From NCBI RefSeq assembly GCF_021728295.1, contig NZ_JAKJXE010000018.1, forward strand, positions 34,334 to 98,333: a stretch of DNA of 64,000 nucleotides, in the 5' to 3' direction. Position 1 is the stretch's first letter. Each line of letters opens with the position of its first letter. This document shows positions 15,984 through 24,560 of the stretch, in pieces. A program made the position numbers and the translations under genes. This DNA is from Pseudomonas petrae. Its GTDB lineage: Bacteria > Pseudomonadota > Gammaproteobacteria > Pseudomonadales > Pseudomonadaceae. Under the pieces are notes generated by a model. It saw nothing but the letters and a program-made list of their open reading frames with translations. It had not been told where the DNA came from and searched no databases.

Positions 15984-16712
15984 ATGCAAACCGCTATCAA
16001 CCTCTGGCCGCTGCTTGGCGTGCTGGTCATCGTTCTGGGCTTCGTCCTGCGTTTCAACCCGATGCTGGTCGTGGCGCTCGCCGCCCTGGCCACCGGCCTT
16101 GCCGCGAGCATGCCGCTGGAAACCATTCTGGCGACCATCGGCACGGGCTTCATCAAAACGCGCACGCTGCCGTTGATCATCCTCTTGCCCCTGGCGGTGA
16201 TCGGTTTACTCGAACGCCACGGCTTGCGTTTGCACGCGCAGAACTGGATCGCCCGGTTCACCGGTGCCACGGCCGGACGCCTGTTGATCGCGTATCTCTT
16301 CGTGCGTGAAACCACTGCAGCTCTTGGGCTGACCAGCCTCGGCGGCCATCCGCAGATGGTGCGGCCGTTGCTCGCGCCCATGGCCGAAGGCGCCGCTGAA
16401 TCGCGTTTCGGCAAGCTGCCCGAGGCGTTGCGCATCAAGCTGCTGGCGTTGTGCGCGGCGACCGACAACGTCGGGCTGTTTTTCGGTGAAGACATCTTCG
16501 TCGCGTTCGGTGCGATTGCGCTGATGCACACCTTCCTGCTCGGCTCCGGCATTGATGTCGACCCGATGCACATCGCCTTCTGGGGGATACCGACAGCGAT
16601 CTGCGCGTTCGTCATCCACGCCATCCGTCTGCACCGTTTCGATCAGCGCCTGAACCGTGAGCTAACGGTTCTGCCGGCGGCCTCCGCTGTCGACAAGGAG
16701 CTGGCGCGATGA
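15984..16712 (+). CDS. DUF969 family inner-membrane protein
   Basis: This 242-residue hydrophobic protein has about six membrane spans and belongs to DUF969. Recognisable stretches are LWPLLGVLVIVLGFVLRFNPML at the N-terminus (abbreviated), RFTGATAGRLLIAYLFVRET and ALCAATDNVGLFFGEDIFVAFGAI. DUF969 and DUF979 are almost always adjacent and are thought to form a two-part transporter, often beside pyrrolidone-carboxylate peptidase or 5-oxoprolinase genes. Neither of those is present here. Its stop overlaps the start of the DUF979 gene (ATGA), which indicates translational coupling. Confidence 0.88.
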   Translation: MQTAINLWPLLGVLVIVLGFVLRFNPMLVVALAALATGLAASMPLETILATIGTGFIKTRTLPLIILLPLAVIGLLERHGLRLHAQNWIARFTGATAGRLLIAYLFVRETTAALGLTSLGGHPQMVRPLLAPMAEGAAESRFGKLPEALRIKLLALCAATDNVGLFFGEDIFVAFGAIALMHTFLLGSGIDVDPMHIAFWGIPTAICAFVIHAIRLHRFDQRLNRELTVLPAASAVDKELAR

Positions 16713-17659
16713 TCATTTCCATTCAATACCTTTACTGGCTGGCGGGCGTGATCCTGGCGATCACAGCGTTCATGACCGCGACGGATCGCAGCAATCCCAA
16801 GCGCTGGACCACGGGGCTGTTCTGGGGCCTGTTCGCCATCGCGTTTCTGGTCGGCGAGAAGCTGCCACCGGTGTGGGTGGGCGTCGGGGTGATCGTCATG
16901 GCGGTGATCGCCGGGTTCGGTGGCGTGGGTTTTGGCCAGCATGAAAACCTCAATGACCGGGCGCGGCGGGAGAGTGCAGGGCGCTTGAAGAACAAACTGT
17001 TTATTCCGGCGCTGGCGATTCCACTGGTCACCGTGATTGGCGCGGTGCTGCTGAAGAACATCAAATTTGACGACGTCTTTTTGCTGGACCCGGCCAACAG
17101 CACGTTCGTGTCGCTGGGCATTGGCAGTCTGGTGGCGCTGGCCCTGGCCTGCTGGCTGACCCGCGACACGCCCGTGCAGGCCATGCGTGAATCGCGGCGC
17201 TTGACCGAAGCGCTGGGTTGGGCCCTGGTGCTGCCGCAGATGCTGGCGATGCTCGGCCTGGTGTTCAACGACGCGGGCGTCGGCAAGGCGGTGGCGCACC
17301 TGGCGACGGCGTACATCAATCTGGATTTCCGCCTCGTCGCGGTGATGGTTTACGTGCTCGGCATGGCGCTGTTCACCATCGTCATGGGCAACGGTTTCGC
17401 GGCGTTTCCGGTGATGACCGGCGGGATCGGCGTGCCGGTGCTGGTGGGCATGTACGGCGCCAACCCGGCGGTCATGGCCGCGATCGGCATGTTCTCGGGC
17501 TACTGCGGCACGCTGATGACGCCCATGGCGGCCAACTACAACCTGATTCCCGCAGCGTTGCTGGAATTGCCCGACAAGTACGCCGTGATCAAAGCGCAAA
17601 TCCCCACCGCGCTGGCGATGCTGGTGGCGAATATTCTCCTCCTGTATTTCCTGATGTAG
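16709..17659 (+). CDS. DUF979 family inner-membrane protein
   Basis: This 316-residue protein has about nine or ten membrane spans and belongs to DUF979. Visible hallmarks are FGGVGFGQHEN near residue 75, an LVFNDAGVGKAVA segment, VMGNGFAAFPVMTGGIGVP, and GMFSGYCGTLMTPMAANYN near the C-terminus, which looks like a transport-site loop. It overlaps the DUF969 gene by four bases and almost certainly works with it. The substrate is unknown. Association of homologues with 5-oxoproline genes elsewhere suggests an amino-acid derivative, which is inference only. Confidence 0.88.
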   Translation: MIISIQYLYWLAGVILAITAFMTATDRSNPKRWTTGLFWGLFAIAFLVGEKLPPVWVGVGVIVMAVIAGFGGVGFGQHENLNDRARRESAGRLKNKLFIPALAIPLVTVIGAVLLKNIKFDDVFLLDPANSTFVSLGIGSLVALALACWLTRDTPVQAMRESRRLTEALGWALVLPQMLAMLGLVFNDAGVGKAVAHLATAYINLDFRLVAVMVYVLGMALFTIVMGNGFAAFPVMTGGIGVPVLVGMYGANPAVMAAIGMFSGYCGTLMTPMAANYNLIPAALLELPDKYAVIKAQIPTALAMLVANILLLYFLM

Positions 17660-17700
17660 TTGCGGCGCCTGATGTAGCTGCAGCGCCTGGACTGACGCGT

Positions 17701-17838
17701 TCGCGGGCAAGCGCGCTCCTACGGCCTTCGGCCAGAATCAAAAGCCGCCCCCTCGCTTCATCACGGCCAATTCACGACCCTCGGCCAGAATGAAAATTTC
17801 GGCATCGCGGTCCTCTGTAGGAGCGCGCTTGCCCGCGA
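17701..17838. repeat. Two REP palindromes in tail-to-tail order
   Basis: A reverse copy TCGCGGGCAAGCGCGCTCCT (17701-17722) and a forward copy (17816-17838) of the GGAGCGCGCTTGCCCGCGA element are separated by about 93 bp. The orientation is opposite to the usual REPIN doublet. Confidence 0.85.
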
Positions 17839-18090
17839 TCTGGCGCGAAGCGGCAGCAAAATACGCGCCCTGTTCACAGCGCATTCTCTGTTCGTACGCC
17901 CCACCCACCCCCTTCGCCCCGCAATAAATCTCTCCATCGCAAACGTTTGCGCGAATCCGTGGTCTGTACGACCAGTGGCTGCAAACCCTCTGCCTCAGTG
18001 CTTACAACTCCCTTTCGGGCAACGCTCCAGGACGCAAGCATCAAGCCGCGCGTCCAGCCCCGAAGAAATAGGTTGAATACTCACACAAAA

Positions 18091-18106
18091 TGTTATTTAA
18101 ATAACA
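18091..18106. promoter_or_regulatory. Candidate DeoR-type operator before the deoxyribokinase operon
   Basis: TGTTAT-TTAA-ATAACA is a perfect 16-base palindrome in an AT-rich promoter segment, 63 bp before the kinase start. A near-identical site (TGTTAT-ATTT-ACAACA) lies in the promoter between the DeoR-type gene and deoC at 22590-22605. This implies that one repressor controls both units. Confidence 0.75.
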
Positions 18107-18169
18107 AAAATAAAACCGCGACAGCGGCTCATTCTTCGGGCCCAGCGCGTGAACAAGGTACTCACACAC

Positions 18170-19090
18170 ATGAACAAGATCGCAGTCATCGGCAGCAACA
18201 TGGTGGATTTGATCACCTACATCGACCGGATGCCGGCGCAGGGCGAGACCCTCGAAGCGCCAAATTTCGCCATGGGCTGCGGCGGCAAGGGTGCCAATCA
18301 GGCCGTTGCGGCGGCCAAGCTGGGCGCTGACGTGTTGATGCTGAGCAAGGTCGGCGACGACATGTTCGCCGACAACACCCTGGCCAATTTCAAGCGTTAT
18401 GGCATCGATACCCAGTTCGTCCAGCGTGTTCCCGGTGTTTCCAGCGGCGTGGCGCCGATCTTCGTGCAAAGCGACTCGCACAACAGCATCCTGATCGTCA
18501 AAGGCGCCAATGCGCACCTCAAACCTGCGGACATCGACGCTGCCCAGGCCGCGTTGCGCGACTGCACGCTGATCGTGCTGCAGCTGGAAATCGAACTTGA
18601 AACGGTTTATCACGCCATCGATTTCGCCAAGGCCAATGGCATTCCGGTGCTGCTCAATCCTGCGCCCGCCGTGCAGGGCTTGAGCCGCGAGCACCTGTCG
18701 CAGCTGGACTTTTTCATTCCCAACGAAACCGAACTGGCGCTGGTCACCGGGCGTGTTATCAACTCGGTGGAGTCGGCCCGCGCGGCCGCCCTGCAACTGG
18801 TGCAGGACGGGATTCGTCACGTCATCGTCACCCTGGGCGAAAAGGGCGCGCTGTACGTCGGCGAAGAAGGCGAATTTCGCGTCGAAGGGATCAAGGTCGA
18901 TGCCCGCGACACCACCGGCGCCGGCGACGCATTCATTGGTTGCTTCGCCCGCCACTGGAGCGAAGACGGCGACATGCGCAACGCCATGACCCGCGCAGTG
19001 GCCTATTCCGCCTGCTCGGTCACCGGCCTCGGCACCCAGAGTTCCTACCCGGACGCTGCCGCGTTCAGCCACTTTCTCGACACCCTTTGA
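18170..19090 (+). CDS. deoK: Ribokinase-family sugar kinase, probable deoxyribokinase
   Basis: This 306-residue PfkB-family kinase has the N-terminal GCGGKGANQAVAAAKLGA glycine-rich signature and the C-terminal DTTGAGDAFIGCF motif with the catalytic Asp. ATP-dependent phosphorylation of ribose or 2-deoxyribose at O5 is the family reaction. Its neighbours (a FucP-like permease, an epimerase-like protein, a DeoR regulator and deoxyribose-phosphate aldolase) point to 2-deoxy-D-ribose as substrate, as in Salmonella deoK. The ATG at 18170 has AAGGT upstream. A GTG seven codons earlier is less likely. It is the first gene of the operon and is followed by the permease after 68 bp. Confidence 0.85.
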   Translation: MNKIAVIGSNMVDLITYIDRMPAQGETLEAPNFAMGCGGKGANQAVAAAKLGADVLMLSKVGDDMFADNTLANFKRYGIDTQFVQRVPGVSSGVAPIFVQSDSHNSILIVKGANAHLKPADIDAAQAALRDCTLIVLQLEIELETVYHAIDFAKANGIPVLLNPAPAVQGLSREHLSQLDFFIPNETELALVTGRVINSVESARAAALQLVQDGIRHVIVTLGEKGALYVGEEGEFRVEGIKVDARDTTGAGDAFIGCFARHWSEDGDMRNAMTRAVAYSACSVTGLGTQSSYPDAAAFSHFLDTL

Positions 19091-19158
19091 GCCGCCGCGC
19101 CCTGCCGATCCCTTGATCGGCGGGGCGGGGTATTTCCTGTACTTCCCGGAGAACAACA

Positions 19159-20490
19159 ATGACAAAGCCCGCGCTCCAACAATCACCGGACGGGTTCTAC
19201 CTGAACCGCACGCCGTGGTTCGCCTTCCTGCTGCTGTGCTGCTGCTTCGCGCTGTGGGCAGCTGCCGCGAGCATGAACGACGTGCTGATCGCGCACTTCA
19301 AGAAAGCCTTCCTGCTCAGCGATTTCCAGACTGCCTTCGTGCAGTCGGCGTTTTACCTCGGTTACTTCTTCGTGGCGATTCCGGCGGCGATGGTCGTCAG
19401 ACGTTTCAGCTACAAGACCACCATCCTCATTGGCCTGGTGCTGTACATGGCGGGCTGCTCGCTGTTCTTCCCCGCCGCGTCGATGGCCAAATACGGCATG
19501 TTCCTGATGGCGCTGTTCGTCATTGCGGCCGGCTTGGCCTTCCTGGAAACCGCCTGCAACACCTACTCGACGCTGATGGGACCGCGTGAAACCGGCACCC
19601 GCCGCCTGAACATTTCCCAGACCTTCCACCCGTTCGGCGCCATGGCCGGCGTGTACGTGGGCAGCTTCGTGATGTTCAAGGACACCGACGCCACCCGCGA
19701 ACAGTTGACGCAGATGAGCGCGTCGGACGCGGCGATCCAGCAATTGCAGATGATCCAGTCCACGCTGCTGCCGTACAAATGGATGATCGCGGTGCTGGTC
19801 CTGATGTTTGTGTTGATCGCGTTCACCAAGTTTCCGGCATGCAAGGGCAAGGTCACGGCCAACGTCAAATCGAGCAGTATCGGCCAGAGCCTGTCGCGGC
19901 TGTGGCGCAACCCGCGCTTCACCTTCGGCGTGCTGGCGCAGTTTCTGTACGTTGGCGCCCAAGTCGGCGTGTGGAGTTTCACCATCCGCCTGGCGATGCA
20001 GATGGGCGGGATGAACGAGCGCAGCGCCTCGTGGTTCCTGCTGACCACCTTCGCCGCGTACTTCGTCGGCAAGATGGTCGCCAACCTGCTGATGCGCAAA
20101 ATGTCCCCGGCCAAGGTGCTGGCGATTTACGGCGTGCTGACCATCGTGCTGCTGGCCTACACGATTCTGGTGCCGAACATCAGCGCGGTGTATGCGGCGG
20201 TGGGTGTGAGTATTTTCCTCGGCCCATGCTGGCCGACCATTTATGGCCTGACCATCGACGGTCTGGGTGAAGACACCGGCGTCGGCGGTTCGCTGCTGGT
20301 CATGAGTATTGTGGGCGGCGGCGTGATGCCGATCTTCCAGGGCCTGCTTTCCGACGCCACCAACGGCAACATGCAGATTGCCTACACCGTGCCGCTGCTG
20401 TGCTTCGTGGTGATCGTCGCCTACGCCATCAAATGCATGCGTGATCCGCTGCCAGCCCAGGCCCCGGTGGGTGCGGTGACGGCATCATGA
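19159..20490 (+). CDS. deoP: FucP-family MFS sugar permease, probable deoxyribose transporter
   Basis: This 443-residue MFS permease of the fucose:H+ symporter family has 12 predicted spans. Family features include WAAAASMNDVLIAHFKKAF, the QTAFVQSAFYLGYFFVAIPA helix, FLETACNTYSTLMGPRETG and NISQTFHPFGAMAGVYVG. It has a long central loop, residues about 170-235. FucP members carry L-fucose, glucose/galactose or deoxyribose with protons. Placement between deoxyribokinase and an epimerase-like protein, as in Salmonella deoKPX, supports deoxyribose. Its stop overlaps the next start (ATGATG). Confidence 0.85.
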   Translation: MTKPALQQSPDGFYLNRTPWFAFLLLCCCFALWAAAASMNDVLIAHFKKAFLLSDFQTAFVQSAFYLGYFFVAIPAAMVVRRFSYKTTILIGLVLYMAGCSLFFPAASMAKYGMFLMALFVIAAGLAFLETACNTYSTLMGPRETGTRRLNISQTFHPFGAMAGVYVGSFVMFKDTDATREQLTQMSASDAAIQQLQMIQSTLLPYKWMIAVLVLMFVLIAFTKFPACKGKVTANVKSSSIGQSLSRLWRNPRFTFGVLAQFLYVGAQVGVWSFTIRLAMQMGGMNERSASWFLLTTFAAYFVGKMVANLLMRKMSPAKVLAIYGVLTIVLLAYTILVPNISAVYAAVGVSIFLGPCWPTIYGLTIDGLGEDTGVGGSLLVMSIVGGGVMPIFQGLLSDATNGNMQIAYTVPLLCFVVIVAYAIKCMRDPLPAQAPVGAVTAS

Positions 20491-21572
20491 TGGCGACCGA
20501 AAAGCGCACGACGATCTCGTTGCACCCGGAGCTGTTCAGTGGCGATGAAAAGACCTTGCTGTCATCCGCGGACTTTCGGGTGCTGGCCTGGACCTATCCC
20601 AGCGGCGTGAAAGCCCTGGCGCTGGAGAACGATCGCGGCCGGGTCGTGGTGCTGCCTTATCAGGGGCAGATGGTCTGGTCGGCGGCGTTCGATGGCTGCG
20701 ACCTGACCATGCGCAACATGTTCGAACAACCGCGCCCGAGCTCGACAGTGATCGGCACCTACGGCTGCTTCATGTTCCACAGCGGCCTTCTGCGCAACGG
20801 CTGCCCGACGCCGGAAGATGACCATCCGCTGCACGGCGAAATGCCCTGCGCGCCGATGGACAGCGCCTGGCTGGAAATCGGCGAGGACGCTGGCGGCGCG
20901 TTTCTGCGCATCGGCGGCGAGTACGAATACGTGATGGGCTTTGGCGACCACTATCGCGCCAGGCCCAGCGTGACCTTGCGCCCGGGTTCGGCGCTGTTCG
21001 ACATCGGCATGGACGTGCGCAACCTGGCCGGCAAGCCGATGGAGCTGATGTACATGGCGCACATGAATTACGCCTACGTCGACGGCGGACGTTTCGCGGA
21101 GCCAATGGGCATGGCGCATACGCGGGTTCGCAGCAGTGTGCCCGCCCACGTCAAGCCGACGCCGGCGTGGTCGGCGTACATGGCCGAACTGACGGAAGAT
21201 CCTTCGCGGCTGGAGAGCCTGAACACGCCTGAGTTGTACGATCCGGAGATCGTCTGCTTCTTCGACGGCGTGCACGCGGATGCAGAGGGCAACGCGCATT
21301 TTCTGCTCAAGCACCCTGAAGGCCCGGCGTTCTACACGCGTTATCAGCCGGCGCAGTTCGATCATGCGGCGCGCTGGATCCTGCACAACGCTGATCAGCA
21401 GGTCGCCGCGTTTGTGCTGCCCGCAACGTGTGAGCCCGAGGGTTATCTGGCGGAAAAGGCCAAAGGGAATGTGCGCCAGTTGGGCGCGGGGGAGAGCGCA
21501 TCGTTCAGCGTGACGACGGGGTATCTGGGGGCTGAAGAAGTACGGCAGCTGGAAGGGGATTTGAAACGCTGA
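20487..21572 (+). CDS. deoX: Aldose 1-epimerase-like (DUF4432) protein, DeoX type
   Basis: This 361-residue protein has the beta-sandwich pattern of galactose-mutarotase-like folds. Visible features are a substrate-site HSGLLRNGCPTPEDDHPLHGE stretch (split: HSGLLRNG, then DDHPLHGE) with two His residues, YMAHMNYAYV in the middle, and a Glu in the PATCEPEGY segment near residue 320. Mutarotases interconvert sugar anomers. In Salmonella deoX sits in the deoxyribose operon with this kind of sequence. It overlaps the permease gene by four bases, so it is translationally coupled. Its biochemical role in deoxyribose use is inferred. Confidence 0.8.
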   Translation: MMATEKRTTISLHPELFSGDEKTLLSSADFRVLAWTYPSGVKALALENDRGRVVVLPYQGQMVWSAAFDGCDLTMRNMFEQPRPSSTVIGTYGCFMFHSGLLRNGCPTPEDDHPLHGEMPCAPMDSAWLEIGEDAGGAFLRIGGEYEYVMGFGDHYRARPSVTLRPGSALFDIGMDVRNLAGKPMELMYMAHMNYAYVDGGRFAEPMGMAHTRVRSSVPAHVKPTPAWSAYMAELTEDPSRLESLNTPELYDPEIVCFFDGVHADAEGNAHFLLKHPEGPAFYTRYQPAQFDHAARWILHNADQQVAAFVLPATCEPEGYLAEKAKGNVRQLGAGESASFSVTTGYLGAEEVRQLEGDLKR

Positions 21573-21614
21573 AGGCCTTTTTGACGCCCAAACGTCAAAT
21601 GGGAGCGCGGTCAC

Positions 21615-21728
21615 TGTAGGAGCTGCTGGAGGTTACGACAGTGGCGAACGCGGTGGGTCGGTTGCGCACCCGCTTGCAGGCAGATCGCGTTCGCCAGCAA
21701 GGTGGATCGCCACCCCGGCGGCTCCTAC
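21615..21728. repeat. Divergent REP-like inverted repeat
   Basis: TGTAGGAGCTGCTGGAGG at 21615 and CCCCGGCGGCTCCTAC ending at 21728 bracket inner arms that contain GGCGAACGCG and CGCGTTCGCC. This is a third, more divergent REP/REPIN sequence type. It lies between the convergent deoX and deoR-type genes, where it may also act as a transcription barrier. Confidence 0.7.
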
Positions 21729-21778
21729 GGATCAGGCGTGTGTAGAAGTCGGGGCAGCGCAACTGAGTGGGAGGCTGA

Positions 21779-22549
21779 TCACACCACCCAACGCGCCCCG
21801 TACCCCTCAATCAGGTCGCGATAGGCCTTCGGCAGTTTCTTGTCGCTGACCACCACATGAAAGTCCTGCAACGTGGCGAAATGCGCCGTGCGCACTGCAT
21901 CGAACTTGGAGTGGTCGGCCAGCAACATGCAGTGCCGGGCTTGCCGCAGGACCTTTTGCTTGACCTCCACTTCGTTGAAGTTGAAGCACGTCACGCCCAG
22001 CTCGTCGCTGACCCCGGCCGCTGACACGAACGCCCAAGTCAGGCGGATGCCATCCAGAATGGTCGCTTCGCTGTGGTGTTCGAACACCTGATTCTTGCGA
22101 TGAAAGGTGCCGCCGCACAGCACGATGGAGCAGTTGGGCTTCTGCTGCAGCTTGAGCAACACGTTAAGCGAGTTGCACACGGCGGTGAATTCCAGCTCGT
22201 CCGGGATGAAGTCGATGACGAAAGGGATCGTCGTGCCGCAGTCGAAAAACACCGTGTCGCCGGGTTGAATGAACGCGGCGGCGAGCTTGCCGACCCGGCG
22301 CTTTTCTTCGACGTGGCGGGTGCCTTGTTCAGTGACCTTGTAATCACTGGCCTCGGACGGATCAAACGCCAGGGTGATATGCCCACCCAACAGGTGGAAT
22401 TTGTCGGGGTGCCGGATCAGGTCGCGACGCAGGGTCATCTCCGAAACGTCCAGCAGGGCGGCCATTTCCTTCAGGTGAATGGCCTTCTGATCTTGCAGGG
22501 CTTGCTGGATCAACTTGATACGGTCGGATTTTTTACTGTCCACGGGCAT
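21779..22549 (-). CDS. deoQ: DeoR-family transcriptional repressor of deoxyribose genes
   Basis: This 256-residue DeoR-family regulator has an N-terminal winged HTH (KKSDRIKLIQQALQDQKAIH, then KEMAALLDVSEMTLRRDL) and a C-terminal sugar-phosphate sensor domain with the GDTVFFDCGTT phosphate-binding motif and ADHSKFD near the end. The effector is probably deoxyribose 5-phosphate or a related sugar phosphate. I start it at ATG 22549, which gives the usual short N-terminus. The frame opens up to 22585 inside the operator region. It is divergent from deoC and convergent with deoX, and both deo promoters carry the same palindrome. Confidence 0.85.
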   Translation of the reverse strand: MPVDSKKSDRIKLIQQALQDQKAIHLKEMAALLDVSEMTLRRDLIRHPDKFHLLGGHITLAFDPSEASDYKVTEQGTRHVEEKRRVGKLAAAFIQPGDTVFFDCGTTIPFVIDFIPDELEFTAVCNSLNVLLKLQQKPNCSIVLCGGTFHRKNQVFEHHSEATILDGIRLTWAFVSAAGVSDELGVTCFNFNEVEVKQKVLRQARHCMLLADHSKFDAVRTAHFATLQDFHVVVSDKKLPKAYRDLIEGYGARWVV

Positions 22550-22589
22550 TCCGATTGTCGAATGGATATGGTAAAAAAATAACATTCAT

Positions 22590-22605
22590 TGTTATATTTA
22601 CAACA
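22590..22605. promoter_or_regulatory. Candidate DeoR-type operator between deoQ and deoC
   Basis: TGTTAT-ATTT-ACAACA matches the 18091-18106 palindrome with one mismatch in the right arm. Immediately to the left, ATAACA-TTCAT-TGTTAT (22580-22595) adds a further half-site. The site lies in the AT-rich divergent promoter, 75 bp before deoC. Confidence 0.75.
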
Positions 22606-22679
22606 TAAAATGATGCGCTCAGGCATGAAGCTTAAAGCGTGTCGCTTGTGACCGCTTCACTATCAGGAAACGATTGGCC

Positions 22680-23360
22680 ATGAAGATCGAACCCGCAGCA
22701 CTCGCGCAGTACATCGACCACACCTTGCTGGCCGCCGACGCCAGCCGCGAGCAGATCGCAACCCTGTGCCGCGAGGCGCAGGAGCACGGATTCTATTCGG
22801 TGTGCGTGAACTCTGGCCAGGTGCCCTATGCCGCCTCGTTGCTGGAAGGCCAGGCCGTCAAGGTCTGCGCCGTGGTCGGCTTTCCGCTGGGCGCCGGGTT
22901 GAGCGACACCAAGGCCTTTGAGGCGAAGCAGGCCATCGCGGCCGGCGCGGGCGAGATCGACATGGTGCTGAACATCGGCGGGCTGAAAGACGGCCTGTTC
23001 GACGAGGTGCGCGACGACATCGCCTCGGTCAAAGACGCTTGTGGCGCGGTGCCGCTGAAAGTCATTTTCGAAACCTGCCTGCTGGACGACGCGCAGAAAA
23101 CCCGCGCCGCCGAGATCTGCCGCGACCTCAACGTGGCCTTCGTCAAGACCTCCACCGGTTTCAGCCGCAGCGGCGCGACCCTGGAAGACGTCGCCCTGAT
23201 GCGTAAAGTCGTGGGGCAGAGTGTTGGCGTGAAAGCCTCCGGCGGTGTGCGCGATTACGCAACGGCCGTCGCGATGATCGAAGCGGGCGCGACGCGACTG
23301 GGCACCAGTTCCGGGATCGCCATCGTCAGTGGCGCGGCGGCGTCGGGTTCGGGTTACTGA
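22680..23360 (+). CDS. deoC: Deoxyribose-phosphate aldolase
   Basis: This 226-residue class I aldolase cleaves 2-deoxy-D-ribose 5-phosphate to glyceraldehyde 3-phosphate and acetaldehyde. The Schiff-base lysine is Lys156 in VAFVKTSTGFS. The second lysine, Lys185, is in VGVKASGGVRD, and Asp94 is in GEIDMVLNIG. Length and order match bacterial DeoC (TIM barrel). The ATG at 22680 is preceded by AGGAAA. It completes the pathway started by the kinase and permease operon, and is transcribed separately from the same regulator's divergent promoter. Confidence 0.95.
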   Translation: MKIEPAALAQYIDHTLLAADASREQIATLCREAQEHGFYSVCVNSGQVPYAASLLEGQAVKVCAVVGFPLGAGLSDTKAFEAKQAIAAGAGEIDMVLNIGGLKDGLFDEVRDDIASVKDACGAVPLKVIFETCLLDDAQKTRAAEICRDLNVAFVKTSTGFSRSGATLEDVALMRKVVGQSVGVKASGGVRDYATAVAMIEAGATRLGTSSGIAIVSGAAASGSGY

Positions 23361-23488
23361 TCCTGCTGCGGGGGCAGGGTTCGGTGCAGCCCACGGCGTG
23401 ACACCGTCCCCGATCAGGCGGCGGCCTTTCGACATAAGGCCTTTCGACAGAAGGCCTTTCGCCGAAAAGAAAAGGACCCACCCCGCCA

Positions 23489-24493
23489 ATGAATGGCAAA
23501 CTGCCGGTGCATTCACTTCTGCACCGGACACCTTTCTCAATGCGAACATTCTCCCTGGCGCGGCTCAAGGCCCGCTGGTTTTTCTGGCTGTGCATGCTGC
23601 TGATCGTCGTCGGTCTGCCGGTCGGTTGCGCGGCGTTGCAGCACAAGGAGCGTGAACTGGTCTTCATGATCGAGCCCGGCACGGCGAGCTGGTACCACGG
23701 CCTGCCGTCCGATGTGCAAGAGCTTGAGCTGAAGGCGCCGTCGTTCGGCATCTCCCAGAACATCCATGCCTGGTGGTGGCCTTCGAACAAGAAGGACGCC
23801 CCGGCCATCCTTTATCTGCACGGCTCGCGCTGGAACCTCACGGGCCAGCTGTTTCGCATTGAACAACTGCGCGCCCTGGGGTTTTCCATCCTCGCCATCG
23901 ACTACCGCGGCTTCGGCCAGAGCAAAGGCCAGTTGCCGTCGGAAGCGTCGGTCTATGAAGACGCGCGCATCGCCTGGGAGCGTTTGAAGCAAATTCAACC
24001 CGACCCGCAAAAGCGCCTGATCTACGGGCATTCGCTCGGTGGCGCAGTGGCCGTCGACCTCGCCGCCGAACTGGGCCGGGACGCGCAGAAAGGCGACGGA
24101 CCGATTCAGGCGCGGGGCCTGATCATCGAATCGACTTTCACCAACCTCGCCGACGTCGCGTCCTCCGTCGCCAGCAAACGCACCTCGTTGCCGGTGCGCT
24201 GGCTGGTTTCGCAGAAATTCGACTCCATCGACAAGATCGCCGACGTGCATATGCCGGTGTTGATCGTGCATGGCACGGCGGATCAGTTTGTCGCGCCGCG
24301 TTTCAGCGAAGCGTTGTTCGACGCGGCGCAGGAGCCGAAGAACCTGCTGATGGTGCCGGGCGGCAACCACAACAACAGCATGAATCTGGGGCGCGAGGCG
24401 TACAGCCAGGCGATCCAGAACCTGCTCAGCGAGAAGCCACCGGCGGTGCATGCGTCCAACGCATCGGCGGCGTTGCTCAAGCAGCCCGGTTAG
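23489..24493 (+). CDS. Alpha/beta hydrolase with N-terminal membrane anchor
   Basis: This protein of up to 334 residues has an alpha/beta-hydrolase fold. The nucleophile elbow is YGHSLGGA (Ser), the acid is in HGTADQFV (Asp), and the base is in PGGNHNNS (His). A hydrophobic segment WFFWLCMLLIVVGLPVGCAAL near residues 30-50 (given in part) anchors it to the membrane. The cysteine there resembles a weak lipoprotein site, so a lipoprotein is possible. The start is uncertain: 23489 has a distant AAAGGA, while ATG 23540 lies nearer the anchor but lacks a Shine-Dalgarno. It resembles YfhR/BEM46-type hydrolases of unknown substrate. Confidence 0.8.
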   Translation: MNGKLPVHSLLHRTPFSMRTFSLARLKARWFFWLCMLLIVVGLPVGCAALQHKERELVFMIEPGTASWYHGLPSDVQELELKAPSFGISQNIHAWWWPSNKKDAPAILYLHGSRWNLTGQLFRIEQLRALGFSILAIDYRGFGQSKGQLPSEASVYEDARIAWERLKQIQPDPQKRLIYGHSLGGAVAVDLAAELGRDAQKGDGPIQARGLIIESTFTNLADVASSVASKRTSLPVRWLVSQKFDSIDKIADVHMPVLIVHGTADQFVAPRFSEALFDAAQEPKNLLMVPGGNHNNSMNLGREAYSQAIQNLLSEKPPAVHASNASAALLKQPG

Positions 24494-24560
24494 CTTTTTT
24501 TCACGACGGCGGCCGGTGTCCTCTCAAAGCACCTGCCGTCAACTGCCGCGAGCGCTGCCG

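Larger units (their letters stand above)
17660..18169. other. Intergenic region: REP copies and the deo promoter
   Basis: This 510-bp stretch has REP palindromes at 17701-17722 (reverse) and 17816-17838 (forward). An AT-rich promoter segment (about 18065-18120) carries the operator at 18091-18106. Several in-frame stretches exist but none looks like a gene. Confidence 0.6.

Noticed and set aside
14639..16624. 661-codon - strand frame spanning the LysR and DUF969 genes
   Set aside because: It crosses two well-supported genes in other frames and a promoter region, and its translation is low-complexity Arg/Ala/Ser.
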